From Paramecium octaurelia (Eukaryota; Ciliophora; Oligohymenophorea; Peniculida; Parameciidae), in contig CAJJDP010000038.1 in the NCBI GenBank assembly GCA_905182995.1, positions 162,352 to 226,351 on the forward strand: a stretch of DNA of 64,000 nucleotides, read 5' to 3'. A program made the position numbers and the translations under genes. The notes under the pieces were generated by a model. That model saw only the letters and a list, made by a program, of their open reading frames with translations, was not told the origin of the DNA and ran no database searches. The stretch's first letter is position 1; the number at the start of each line of letters is the position of its first letter. Shown here in pieces: positions 23,701 to 38,188 of this stretch.

Positions 23701-26700
23701 GTTTGAATAATCTATGATTTTAGAAAAATAAATTGAAATAGATATATGTAAGGAAATTGAAGAAATTAACTTTAAGCTACTAACATTATTATATAATGAA
23801 AATAATTTGCAGCAATATTAAAATCTTATTCAAATTATGAAGAATTTCAATTAAAAAATGGATGGATTTGAATATTTATTAATATCGCAGAGGATAATTA
23901 GGATTTTAAATCTTGATTAGGCTATATTTGATATCCTCATTAGTTTCACGCAATAGTGTCGAGATATAACTATAAGAATGTAACAAAGTGTTGGAAATTA
24001 TTAGAATACAAATCAAGATGAAAATGTCATTTAATTATGCCAAGAGTTATTTAAATTTTTGAGGATTGCTTGCAAAAATAATCATCAAAATAAAATTAAA
24101 ATTATGAAATAATTTGATGTCATTGAATAATTTTTTACGATTGTTGATCTAGGATAATTTAATTTACTAATTACTATTTATGATAATTCATTTGAATTAA
24201 TTGATTGCATAAGTCCTAAAACTATATATCTATTATTTGAAAACATATGCGTTGGAACTCTGAGAATCCTGTAATGTGTCTTATGTTAATAAAATATGAT
24301 CTCACATAAAAATCTTGTACTAATATTTCAGCAAATATCATCAAGATCATAATTCAATGAGATCATAGGTTTAGGATCATAAAACTTCATGAAATTATTC
24401 ATACTCGATTAACCATAATCTCTATAAACTTTAATGTTATTTGGAAAGGCTCCTTATATATTATAAGTCTAAGGATACGGATTTATAATTAATTTAATTT
24501 AATTATTTATTTCAACAAGCCAAAGCAATTAAAATGAGATTTATTATAACTTTAGAGTGCAATAATAAAAAGACCATAATCATCAATCACAATCAAATAA
24601 TAAGTTACATCACAATTTACTATAAAACTGTTTCTCTTATGTTAATTTATTTCGATTAATTTTTAATTTAGAAGATATATTTTCAATCCAGATAAAAAAT
24701 TGGTAAGTAGATTCTTCACAATAAATATAAAAGAAGGATTTAAACTAAATATTCTTGAATACAATTTTGAAATATCAATTGTTAAAATTTCTAAATCTAC
24801 TGTTAACTCAAAGCGAATTCTCTAATTATGATGATGAATACATTGAGCTGGTTAAGAAGTTCATCAGTTATGAAAAGAAACTTTTTAATATACAGATTAT
24901 GTCTCTAGACTATTCAACATATGTTGATAATATTTAAAATCAAAATAAATTGAAATTGCTTTCTAAATTGTATAAGGATCATCATAATATCTAATAAAGT
25001 GAATTTTAAACGATTTCAGAGTATTTGATTGACTAGTATTTTGAATGCTTTATATTCAATAATTATTCTATTTTACTATTTGATCTAAATTTAAATTTAG
25101 CTTAGAAATTATCGGAGTATATCGATACAGTGGAAGATTCATCTACAAAGTCTAAATCTAACAGAAACTCATCTACTTTAATTTTTAAAAAGAAAACTTA
25201 ATCTCTTTCTCTAATTGAATTTGGAACTAATGAATCGAATAATCTATCACAAAAATTAACTCCATTTAATGAACTCAAAGTTTAAATGGATGATCTCATT
25301 TATTCCATTGAATAACACTTAAATGATAAATTAACTCCAGATGAAATCAAAGAGAATTAAGATTTACTTTATCTGAAATAATAATAACTAAAGTTACTGT
25401 ATTTAAGGTAATTGGATTTTAAAGGTTTCAAATTTGAGTAATAATAAATTCATAAGAATAATCTTAATTAAGATTTATATCTGAATCCAGAATATTTTAA
25501 TGATTAAAGAATTCATGAAATAATCAAGATTTAAGGATTACTTGATAGTAAAATTATGAAAAATGTTATTGAAATATTAACCAATACGCATTAAGATCAA
25601 GCAGAAGAAAACTTTTAGATGTATAAGCAAATTTATTAAAGATTATAATTAATGAATTAAAACTATGAGATTCAAATTGAGAATTTTCCTAAAATTATCT
25701 TGCCATTAGTAAGGATCTTAAAATAAAGTTTGAATAATCTTATTAGTAACTATTAAGGAGTGTTAAATATTCTTGAATTCTTATGGTAACTTTTGGATAT
25801 TCACACGTATATAAGAGCCGATTATGAGTAAACAGTTTCACAATATATAATGAATTAGAAGGACATATACAAAACTTAGAGTGAACAGATTTTATAGAAC
25901 AAGGCTATCAAATAAATATAAAATTTAATATGCAATGAAGGGTTTTTTGAGATCTTTATATAATTTTGTGATTCATATCAAAATTTAAGAGTTATCCCTT
26001 TTGCAGAACTTGGATTTCTAAATTAAGATCTAAAGGATTAAATATATTATAAATTTTTATTAGTCTCAACTAAATTGATTAGAGGATAGGAATAAGCAAA
26101 TAAGTTGGCTTAAGAAAAAATTATTTCAGTAATGAAGAACACCCAAAGCAACTCATTGCTGAAAATATTTTGCTTGAATTTTAATAGCTTCTAAAAACTG
26201 AATGATACACAAAAGATGAGGAATGAGATTACTCAAGATTTAAATCGCATATTGTTTTCTTATGAATTCAATCAAACGCACAGACTAGAAAGGAAGAATA
26301 ATTCTTAAAAATTAGGGATTGTTAACATTCAAATTAGATTTTTATAATTAATAGCTGAAGATCATTTTAGACCAGCTTAGGATTTTTTAAGGATTTAAGA
26401 AGGATTCTCACAAAATTACGATATGATATAACAACTATAAGATATCTTATTCAATCATTTTGTTTAAGAAACCTTCATAAATCTCAGTTTTGATGATTAT
26501 GTATTGATAGTTGGATGTTTTGATTGTATGAAGGAATTAATTCAGGGACCATGTCATGAAAATTAAATGAAAATATGCTCAATACAATTCTTAAAATTGT
26601 GCTATAAACTTCTCAATTTCGATGATTCTCATGGCAAATTTACAGCAATGTATATTAATTTGACTAAAGATCAGCAAAAGTTTTAAAATAGAACCAGGGA

Positions 26701-29050
26701 AAAGACTTAAGGTGAATTCAATAAAATAATAGTAAGCTAGAAAAAGACATAGATTTAATAGGAGTATGTAGAATATTATAAAAAATATCCAACATATTGC
26801 AAAAAGATTTTATAATCTTTTAGAAAAAGTAACAATATTAATTACAGAATGTTTATGCTATCTGAAATTAAGTACAGATGTTCTACTACATTAGAATCTT
26901 TAACGGATGACTAACAGACATCTTCTGAAACATTAGAAAAAATAAATAGTATAATTAGTGAGAAGTTAGTTATCAAGAATATCGCAATTTAATATGAAAA
27001 GTTTAAAATTCTCCATTCATCTGGTAAAAATTACACAAATACAATATTTTCTCATTTATTTGGGGATCAACAAAAATTATCAATTCTTAATTAAGAAATT
27101 ATCTCTGATTCTGATAGACTTTGGAATATCGAAGAGACCATTGATGTAGATGTTGCTATACGAGATTTTTGTGATTCCTTTATTATTGAAACTGGATTTT
27201 CTCTATATAATATTTTAGCTTAAATCTTTTAACATAAAAATATGGATGTATTAGAAAGAATTTATGAGTAAATTGATTCAGAGAAAACATAAAAGAAATA
27301 ACTAAAGTAATTATTGCTATATAAATTATATCAGTCATGGTTTTAATTGCAAAAAATTACTGAAATGATTACTAAGTAATTTTTATTATTATAAATAGTA
27401 ATGTTGTCAAAGGGAAACAAAAAGTGGCAATTAATGATAAAATTTTCTTTAAAATTTACAATTCTAAGATAATTCAATAAGATAAGTATTTATTAAAGTA
27501 GCATGACACTGAAAATACTTCTGAAAAGGAGAAAGAAGTAGAAAAAGATTTTTATTAGAAGAAACTTGGATATAGAGCTTTAAGATTCTATGCTACTAGA
27601 TCAGGATCAATAGAAATAATTCTACCTTCAAAGCAGATCAAGTAAGTGATATTTCCACTATTACCTCATTGTTTTTCATTAAACAATTCAATTAAACAGA
27701 AGTTTAGTAAAGATATTGATAGAACAACTTAATAAACCAAGGTTGAATCAATACTTTATAATTCTAATAAGACAATTCAAAAATTGAAAACTGAATACAA
27801 ATTTCAATTATTGTATAAAAGACACTTATTAGTTAATATGATAGCTGGTAATTAGGAGATTTGGAAACAAATTATATTTTATGTTATTGTAATGTAGAAT
27901 ATCATGATTTTGTTAACAAATAATGGAAGATATGATCATGTACTTGATGATTTTCTGTTGGCCTTAAATATTATTCAAATAGTATTGTAATTCGTCTGCT
28001 TTTTCATTTTCATCATAAGAAAACTACCATATTTGAGAATAAAGGCTCAAGAAATTGTAATTTAAAGATAAATCAACCGAATAAGAAAAAGGGAAATAAA
28101 ATATAAATATTTAGATAATTCATAAAGCGTAGTGTTGTAGGAAGACTTTATCTTAGAAAAAACAGATAAGTTTTTGCTAGAATAAAACAAATTTGTAAGA
28201 TTTTATTAAAATGTTACTGATAGGTTAGTCTTATTTAAATATATATTTTTTGATTATGAAATGATCTATTTTTTAATTTTTACTTCAATAGCGATTTCAG
28301 GATTGTTTACAAAAACATTATTAGCATTACTCCTACTTGATGTATTTTGGAGATTTCCAGTGCTAACAGCAATGATAAACGTAAGGAATTAAAATTTAAA
28401 ATTTATAGTCCGTTTGGCGCCCAATAGTGTAAATTTTACTTACATTGGCTCTATTTTTCATACTTTAGTATTATTATTCTTTACTAATTTATGATTTCTA
28501 CTCTGAAGACACTAACTATACTCCATATTGTTAAAGCTTGTTGCAATGCTTTTCGTTCATTCTGGATGTAACATTTAAAAAGGATAGTGGGTCTGCAGGG
28601 TATGTTGCAGCGTCTAATGGTATTAGTTCCACCTATGCAAATCCCGATTTCCGTTTTGGTATACTCAACTTTTGGGAATTCTGTTATTATTTCTTTGTAA
28701 TCAGTTTAACCTATTCCATCTTCACTGGATTGATCTTAGATTCATTTGGGGCTGATAGAGAAGAAGCAGAAGAACTGGAAGCTGACATAAAGGAATTGTG
28801 TTTGGTTTGCGGTATAGACAAGGGGATCATAGAAAAGAAAACTAAACATAAGAAGGGATTCAGATTTCATGTAAAGAATGAGCATTATGTTTGGAATTAT
28901 ATCTTCTTTATTTCCTACATTTAAGGGAAAAAGAAGTCTGAATATAACGGCATTGAAAGTTTTGTCGATGAGGAATTAAAGAGGGAAAGCATTTCATGGT
29001 TTCCTATTAGTAGATCCTTATCGATAATTGAATAAGATGATGTGGTATGA
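20743..29050 (+). CDS. IP3 receptor-like intracellular Ca2+-release channel (CRC), copy 1
   Basis: Very large gene, about 2,700 residues. N-terminal MIR-like beta-trefoil segments (LHSDGFYPQ; FSIQPCFKSQ; YGSLIKIKLIEKNAYLAM; DLWRIYHPQKAFQQINLNDS) are followed by RIH/armadillo-type helical regions (RSFWSNIPKFLQILCFQND; LISHKQLASQIKLKIFNLIE). Six TM segments lie near the C-terminus (WKQIIFYVIVMQNIMILL to YYFFVISLTYSIFTGLILD), with pore loop LLQCFSFILDVTF, then FGADREEAEELEADIKELC and the Zn-linker domain CLVCGIDKGIIE ... GFRFHVKNEHYVWNYIFFIS. This order is diagnostic of IP3 and ryanodine receptors. Predicted introns include 20856-20879 (24 nt). It is a large channel of the ER, alveolar sacs or contractile vacuole. 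Copy 2 lies at 42777-51145 in the opposite direction. Confidence 0.93.
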
Positions 29051-29657
29051 AACATATAAACTCATTTAGGATTAAATTGATCAAATGATAGATCAATAAA
29101 TAATGAAGATTTCTCAAACTTTAGATACCAAATTGTAAGAGAGGGGTCTTAACAAAAACCTCAATTAGAGTTGAAATTAATTAGTATTTTTTATCTTTAT
29201 TAACAATTAATTTTGGATTATATAACTTATGTTACCCGGATTTGTAATCTATTCAACTTTTTAATCCTCTGGAATGATTGAAATATCACTATTCTGATTC
29301 ATAAGAATATATATATTTTTCCTTACAATGTGGTTTTTGCTTTTTTCTGACTTTATTCTTATTTGAATTTATGATTACAAATTAAATATACATTTTTAAT
29401 TAATATTAGATTTTGTAATTATGCAATCTTTAGATATTCATATAGTAGATTTCAAGACTTTTATAAATAAATCTAATTCTTTTGTCAATTACTAAAGTGA
29501 ACAATATTTATATATACTAAATTAAATTATATGATATGGTTCTCTTATAAAACACAAACATATTATATCAATTTAAAAAATATAATAACACTGGATTTCA
29601 TGAATTATTGGAATCTAATTATTAATATAGATATATTTTAATTAAAAATAAATTTCA
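29051..29657. other. Intergenic region between convergent genes
   Basis: About 600 bases between the CRC stop and the end of the next gene (-). A+T-rich, no clear gene. If the last intron of the downstream minus gene is not spliced, its frame would run on to about 29445 here. Confidence 0.35.
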
Positions 29658-30324
29658 TCATAACTATTTAAACTACTTATGCTTCTTATGGCCTTATTCA
29701 CTTTCCAAAAGCTATTTGATAAATTCGGGGACTCTCTATTTTTCCCTTTCTAAACTTCTAAGTTATTCTTATTAAAAGATTGTTACTTTTTGAATTCAAT
29801 AATTTATCTCTAACCTTTCAAAAAATCCTTAACAGTTTCAGTTCTTTCTCGATATCCTATGTTTTTGATTAAAACTTCAGGTAATTTTTCATCAAATGGA
29901 TTATATTGTACATTGATGCTATGGATATTCTTATAAAAATGCATATCATCTTCATTAGTTTGTAAAAATACCTTCAAAATTCTCCTTTTGAAGGTCAGGC
30001 TTTTACACATATCTCAAATCATAAGGTATATACCATTTGTTGTAAAATTGCTTATTCTTATTAGGCAAGTTTGGTAGGGATGGTAATTTTGTGTGCATTC
30101 GCTTGCTTTTATCTTCCTTGGGTTTTAAAGAGATTTCCTAATTTTTTGAAATTTTTACTTGGTTACCCAATAAATGGAGGTTCAGTTTTGGAAGGGGCTT
30201 CTAGTTTAATTTCTCTTTTATTTGAAAACTTGATTAGTTCTTAGGAGTATTGATTCTTAAATTCTTTTGATTAGGCAGGAGATCCTTCTCTAATTTATTT
30301 TAGATTTAATTGTTAATTAATCAT
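29658..30324 (-). CDS. Protein of unknown function (about 194 residues)
   Basis: Model with three introns (34, 22 and 26 nt) gives exactly 195 codons. It starts MINQQLNLKQIREGSPAQ, with a basic Lys/Ser-rich N-terminal half (KRMHT-like shadows in another frame are noise). The best-conserved-looking block is NVQYNPFDEKLPEVLIKNIG followed by YRERTETVKDFLKG. It has no TM or signal peptide and I recognise no domain. The NPF...LPEVLIKNIGYRERTET motif would be the best query. The 34-nt intron is an inference; an alternative splice keeps the frame with different residues. Confidence 0.5.
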
Positions 30325-30411
30325 AATAATAAAAAATAAAAGCTAAATAAGAAATTTTGGCAACATGGTAATCAAAAGTTATCTGAATAAATAAAATTAT
30401 ATTTTTAATAT

Positions 30412-32043
<1,632 letters not shown>

Positions 32044-32072
32044 ATATGTATTTTATAATCCAACGATATTAA

Positions 32073-32695
32073 TCATCCAAATTACATTATTATATAGGTA
32101 TGATATATTCTAATTTTATTTAAATTATGACTATAACTATATTATCTTGAATTTTATTTAAATATTGGACATTGTAGATCTAATATAATCCAAATATAAT
32201 GATGGTACCGATCAGGTAAGTGTTGAATTATAAATCCAACTACTTTCTTCTAAGCTATTGTAAAATATATAGATAGCCTTATGTCTCTAAAAACTCTTGA
32301 GCATATAATCGAAATAAGAGATGATATTTTATGCTTATATGAAAATAGAGTTTCATAACGCTCCTCTAATTCTGTTGTTGCGATGCTGATGCTTTTGAAT
32401 TCTCTTATATTAGCTAAAAATGATAAAATAAATACATTTTCTGTACAGATTTCTATACAGAACTATCAAGGTCTCTGGTTTCATCATAATTTAGGTCGAT
32501 GTCATGAGGGCTATCTTATGGAGTATGGGGTTAACTCCAATCGTAAAAATCCTCTTAAATAATTTGGTCTCTCTACCTTCTAAATAATCTTGTTATTCCT
32601 TGTGTAATACAGATTAGACAACATTCTCATTCTACTACTATTAACCTAATATTATTAAATACTTATTTCATACAGAAACATTTTGGATATGACAT
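32073..32695 (-). CDS. Protein of unknown function (about 183 residues)
   Basis: Model with introns of 25, 23 and 23 nt gives exactly 184 codons. It begins MSYPKCFCMKQ and has an acidic stretch (DFYDWSQPHTPQDSPHDIDL). The most protein-like part is a helical segment, NVFILSFLANIREFKSISIA then TTELEERYETLFSYKHKISS. The C-terminal 60 residues are hydrophobic and less certain; an unspliced alternative exists. No family is recognised. A second in-frame Met eight residues in would avoid overlap with a + strand open frame starting at 32689. Confidence 0.45.
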
Positions 32696-33581
32696 TTTTT
32701 TAATTAATTACTTATGATACATAAAACATTTTTCAGAGCATCCCAGAGGATACCATCAACTGGTCTTTGATTAAATAGAAGGTCCTCAGTTTGTTAAACT
32801 TTCGAACTATTTTTAAGTTTAAAATACCTCAATTAATATTAATTTTGTAGTTGGGCATGTTCAATCTTCAAATAAATCAAAGAGAATATATGCAAGAACA
32901 CAAAAATCTTGATATTTTCCTTCTTCTCAAAGATATAAAATATTCCATTTTTCTAATGAAAAAAAAGCAATAATTTCTTTTTAGGTGAATAAAATTTTAT
33001 TCTATTTAGTATATTTAGGTTATGTAATTCATTAGCATTATCCAATAGAATCAGCATTATTTTTAATTCTAAGTTTACAATAAACAAATATTTTTAGTAT
33101 CAATAAGATTATGTAAAGTGTATCATTATAACATGACATTTTACATCTAAATCAGCTACATGCCTCTGAGATTCTCTAGAGAAAGTTTTCTGACCCAATT
33201 TATTTTATTTTTCAATACAAAATATAATAAATATCAAGAATAAACGAAAAGGATCTTAAAAAATTTGAAAAATGATTTTTATTTTCTTAATCATAAGTTT
33301 TTTTGAGCTCTTCGATCAAATTTTACCTCAAAACTACAATATTTCTCATAATGACAATTATTTATTTATATATATATATATGAGACAAATATTACTCTAT
33401 TAATAAGCTAGACATTATTTTAATTGAATTGCCAATAAAATATTTTCAGTCTTAAGCAAACTTGCATTTCTTTGTTTAAATTGATTAATCGTAATAAATA
33501 GAGTGGAGAAACCAAATTGCCATTTTTAACCGAAAAATTATATAATTTAATTTTAAATTAATTTAATTATATTTTTATCAA
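32696..33581. other. Long A+T-rich interval without a supported gene
   Basis: About 890 bases. A + strand frame opens at 32689 for 100 codons and another lies at about 33000-33306, but no intron joins them in phase, so I do not call a gene. A (TA)n run lies near 33367-33380. This is one of the longer gene-free stretches of the window and may hide a degenerate or non-coding gene. Confidence 0.35.
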
Positions 33582-34833
33582 ATGTTGGATTTATCGAAAA
33601 GAGAATTTACTAAACTCCCAGGAGAAATAGATGTAAACTTTATTCCCATAATATACCAAGGCATTTATCAAGGAACCAGACTATTATAACACACTAACTG
33701 CTTGTAATTGCAAAACACAATAGCTGTTGAGCTTCATGCATTTCAAAAAGCTATAAGCCTTAGATTTATCAAATAATGAACTAGGAAGCTTTGTGAAGAC
33801 AAACACATTATAGGGTTTGTTTCTATTAAAAGTATTGATCTTGAAAAAAAATGGTATTACTCAAATAAATGATTAATTTTTTGCCACTGCAAAGAATATT
33901 GAGGTATGATTGTTTTTGATGTGTTTTTATTTAGATGCTAGACCTTTCAGAAAATAAAATAACTAAATGCGGCAAATCATTTTTAGACCTACCTAAACTT
34001 ATTACGTAAACTGAACCTATTAATTTAGACTTAATTTAAATAAAAATCAAATTGATGATTTAAATGCTTTTAAAATTTTCAAAACCAACCCTCTCTAAGA
34101 ATTACAATACCTTGGAATCAGATAGAACAATATAGAATCGTATACTTTAATATTAATATAATTTTAGAAATTACAGATCCAAATTCGAAACAACATTGAC
34201 CATATTCTTTCCAAATTTATAATTTGTTCTAACCATGTTCTCTCAATAGAGGGAACTTAATGCTTTTCATGAGATTCTATATGTTGATCATTACTTAGAT
34301 CAAACAGAGGTCCCTTTACAACAAAATTAAATTGAATGTTCCTTCCATAACGATTCTTTAATTGCTAATTGCATAGTTAGTTAAAACCAGACATCCGCTA
34401 AAAAAAGCAAGAGATCAGTGAACTCGTGTGATTCAAGGTTTGGCTCATTTAAAAAAAGGGATCCAGATACATTAAAAAGACAAATAGAATTCAGAAAAAA
34501 GGAATTAGAGAAATTAGATTAATCGATTGAATAAATTACTATAAAAAGAGATGAAATAAAGATTTTAACTTAAAAGTACTAATACTTCTTATAAGATTGT
34601 AAAATAATTATTAATTTATAGCACTTTAATTATAAGACAACTCTCTTTTGGTCACAGTGTTGTAGAGGTTAGGAGAATATTGCAATTCTATTGATAGTTT
34701 GAATTAATAAAAAGGAAGGAACTTAGTAGTTGAACTATTAAACTCTATGAAATGCAAAGACTCTCTTGACATCGATTAAACTTTATTGAAAATGGAGGCT
34801 ATCATGAAGAAGATGTAAGAATTAATGAATTGA
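33582..34833 (+). CDS. Leucine-rich-repeat protein
   Basis: Begins MLDLSKREFTKLPGEID. Repeats of the LxxLxLxxN type follow: KLQALDLSNNELGSF, LLKVLILKKNGITQI, then, after a 31-nt intron, MLDLSENKITKCGKSF, and LQELQYLGIRQNNIE. This is the SDS22/ciliary LRR style of 22-24 residues per repeat. A Ser/Lys-rich middle follows (KKSKRSVNSCDSRFGSFKKR), and the C-terminus is a coiled-coil ending LLKMEAIMKKMQELMN. LRR proteins of this layout are frequent among axonemal and basal-body proteins, but the partner is unknown. Two or more introns are present; exact splice sites in the middle were not all resolved. Confidence 0.75.
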
Positions 34834-34953
34834 GTTAAATAAATTAATATAATCATATAACGATTTAATCTAATATTTCTGTTTCTTATAGAAATGATTT
34901 TTGAACATATTAGTTAGGCATTTATACTAATTTTCTTTAATGAAATAATATTA

Positions 34954-35334
34954 ATGAATTTAATTTTAATACTCACATTATTATGTTTAATATAAGCCTA
35001 ATAAATTTCACATGGAATGCATTATTTGTCTGAGAAATTTTATGGGAAGCTTGATACAAATGTCTTTTATTATTATTTAGTCTAAAATGAAAATCCTAAT
35101 TATTGCGTGTCCAATCATTATTAGTGTGTGTTTTTGAACCATTTATATTTGAATAACTATATAGATCATTCATTGGATTCTCTAAAGCCTAAATTCATGA
35201 AGAAGGTATTTAGTCATTATTATTCAAAGGTTTTTGAATTCGTTGAATTTTTAGATATTCATAAAAAAGCTTATTTCAGAGATTCTTCAAGGAGAGAACT
35301 TGAAAAAAGCTTTGAAAAACATTATTAAATTTGA
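34954..35334 (+). CDS. Small secreted or lumenal protein of unknown function (126 residues)
   Basis: One uninterrupted frame. It starts with a clear signal peptide (MNLILILTLLCLIQA, cleavage likely before QQISHG). The mature part is rich in Tyr, His, Phe and Asn: MHYLSEKFYGKLDTNVFYYY, two Cys (NYCVSNHYQCVF), and a basic end (YFRDSSRRELEKSFEKHY). The two cysteines six residues apart could form a disulphide. No TM after the signal, no known domain. Candidates are secretory-granule or food-vacuole contents, but this is inference. Confidence 0.6.
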
Positions 35335-36230
35335 AATATTAAGTAGTTGTTAAAATTAATATGAAACCATATCAATAATTTTGAAATAATCATTTATAGA
35401 TCTTCATTTATTCTAATAATAATATTGAAATTTCATTTTTAATATTATCTATCAATCAAATAATCAACCTACAATGTACCTCCTCATTCTAGTTGAATAA
35501 ATAAAAAATTACAGCTGGAGTATGCTTTATGCGTTGCCTGTATTTTTTAGATTGCAAAATTATATAATAGAATCAAAAATTAAAGCAATACATATTTAAA
35601 ATAATTGAACATTTAATTTATATGATAGTTTGAGATTCGAGATAAATAAAATACTTTTTATAAGAGGAGACCAATCGCTTTAGAAAAAATTATTGTGGAT
35701 CTTGTTATAAAAAAGAATTACTATCAATAACATTTTTCTTTTTAATGACTTATAAACCACTAGATCGAGAAGAATTTGGCTTATAAATTTAATATAATTT
35801 TAATGAATAAATATTTTTGTAATATCTTCTTTATCATATATTTATTATCATTTATTAGGAGTACTAAATTGATTTTCAATAATAATATTAATACCACCGT
35901 TTATTTATTTATGAGTACAAAAAATAAACCATTTATTAATCTTGTTAGAATTGGGAATGCCAATAAAGAATATTCTACAAATACTTCTTAACGATTGAAT
36001 TAATTAAAGTGGAGATATGTATAATAAATTTACTTCCCAATTCCATTAATTGAATATAAATATTATAATAATTAAATTTATTTTCGATTTCCCTTATATA
36101 TATTTAAGTTATTGCTTCAATTGAAAGAAAATATTCTTTTTTTTTCATTTATAAAATATGTTTTTTAATAATTTATACTACCCAATTTTGCAGGGGAACT
36201 TTACATTGTTATTTTTATCTAAGTTATTGA
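35335..36230. other. Long gene-poor interval
   Basis: About 900 bases. A + strand frame is open without TGA for about 140 codons (around 35624-36052), with an ATG further up at 35474, but I could not join it to a start with a well-phased intron and its composition is mostly I/F/Y/Q. I treat the interval as intergenic with a possible undetected gene. Confidence 0.3.
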
Positions 36231-38111
36231 ATGATTAATTTACCTTTCCATAAATGGAAGTTGAATTTTTATGATCCTGACTTTGAAGCTGAATTCGAAG
36301 CTCATTAAAACAGAATTAGACTCATTTCTTTTCAAATGATAAACTTATTGGTTTCCGTAGCCGCTCTAATTTGTTTAATCACTTTTGTTATTCAACAACA
36401 ACCCATTTAACTAATAATAGTAATGATAGTAGTAGTGGGAGGGTGTTTTTTTATGCTTATTGTTGGTAAGAAATTGGAGCCATACCTCAGATAAATTTTT
36501 TCATTTTATTTTGTTTGGAGTCAATCAACAAATGTATTAATTGCCTTTAGTGGATTAAATATGTATTACTTTGTCATCATTTAGACCAACATTTGTGTTC
36601 GGATTCAATACTTGTTGCTTTGCTGTAGGTACTTTATAGTATAGCGATAACAGATTAAAATTAGTTTACACAATTCTCACTCCTTTTATACTCTTATTGG
36701 TTTTTGATGTCTATAAGGCTGATCAAATTCAATATGTATTTTAAACAATTGCTTGTGTTGTTTGCATTGGAATTTGGACTTATATGCAGGAATATACAGC
36801 ACGTCTAGCATTTTCACTGAATTTAATTGCTAATAAATAAAAGTAATGCCATTCTTATATTATAGAGAACTAATCAATGAATTTGTGAGTGATGCCATGT
36901 TTGCGATCAGTCTGGATTCAAGAACGAGGTAATTTATTTTGGAATTTTAAAACAAAAAATTTGAAGAAAGCATGAATATCAAAGAAACTGAATAAATGAA
37001 GAATTTTCTCAGACAATCTTATTTGATAATAAAAAGTTAGGAGAGCTAAAAAAGATTAACAGACAAAGGATTTTAAAGAGGGTTAAAATTGGAGGAATTT
37101 TTATTTAAAAAAATAAAACCTGAATAAGAATCAATTTTTAAGGACACTGACAATGAAGTTGAAATAATGTATCACAATCAAAAAACAGATTAAATAATGA
37201 AAATTTAAATAAAGTAAATGAATTTCGGAAAGCCAATCTTAATCGGAATAATTAAATCTGAACAAGTATCAAATCTAATAGGAGAACATCAAAAATAAAT
37301 AAAGGAACATTAAAATCTTATGATCAACTTTTCAATCTAAATTGTATCATAGCAAGAGAATTTATATAAATAAATCAATAAAACATAATTTGGTAGTCTC
37401 AATGAATAAGAGTAAATTATGAGTCTAAAGTGTTTAAACTTATCTATAATTAATTATATTAGGAATTATATATTGTATTTTCAAAAGAATAAGATTTCTA
37501 CTCAATTACAAGTTTACAAGAAGGTTATGATTTATGATTATCTTAAATCCATTTAATAATACTTTCATGCTATATCGTAATATCACGATATGAAATTTAA
37601 TATTTTTAATCATGTTGGTAAAAATTGTCAAATAAACGTCAATATCAAATATTTAACATAAATACTGTTTAATATCTTTGAATAAATTGCTAAATAATCA
37701 TGCTACATCAATAATGTATCTCTCAAAATAATTGAAGAATATTGTTAAAATAATCAAGTCTTAGAAACTAGAAGGAAGGTTGAAGATTCCTAAAGTGCAT
37801 CGAAATAAATAATTGATTTAAAATTAATTCGATTCTAATTTGATGTTGAAAGTTCATAATCACTTGATTTGTCTTGCTTCAATCATTTCGGATAAAATCA
37901 ACGAATAGAACAAGATGAAAGTTATATCATTTAGGAAGTTACAACCAGTTTACTTGATTGTCTTAGCCCAATAAACAGGATATAAATTGATTAGAATTTA
38001 AAACTTGAAGATGGCAGTTTTAGTCATAAGTTTTCTTTCAAAATATATTCGGATTAATCATAATTAGAACCATCATATTTTAAAACTATTGATAAACCAT
38101 TAATTTATTGA
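36231..38111 (+). CDS. Six-TM membrane protein with degenerate histidine-kinase-like tail
   Basis: Model with introns of 22 and 23 nt gives 612 codons (611 residues). The N-terminal 230 residues hold about six TM helices (SFQMINLLVSVAALICLITF; LIIVMIVVVGGCFFMLIVG; FSFYFVWSQSTNVLIAFSGL; VYTILTPFILLLVFDVY; TIACVVCIGIWTYM). A PAS-like segment follows (LINEFVSDAMFAISLDSR; KPILIGIIKSEQVSNLIGEH), then a helical part. The C-terminal region resembles a HATPase N-box (NVNIKYLTQILFNIFEQIAK) and a late strand (GSFSHKFSFKIYSDQ). A proper phospho-acceptor H-box and the glycine-rich ATP loops are not visible. This fits the ciliate family of membrane hybrid histidine kinases with a lost catalytic core. It may act as a sensor or dimer partner. 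Confidence 0.65.
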
Positions 38112-38188
38112 GTTCTTTAATTTATATAAAAACAATTTTCTAATAATTATTAAATGAAATAGAAATTTTAATATCATTAACGGAAACA

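Noticed and set aside
24755-24937. Short + strand standard-code frames inside 20.7-29 kb
   Set aside because: They are fragments of the CRC channel interrupted by TAA/TAG glutamine codons, not separate genes.
32689-33306. Two + strand open frames that together might make a 200-residue protein
   Set aside because: The only plausible intron (25 nt near 33000) joins them out of phase, the composition is mostly I/L/F/K, and the start overlaps an opposite-strand gene start.
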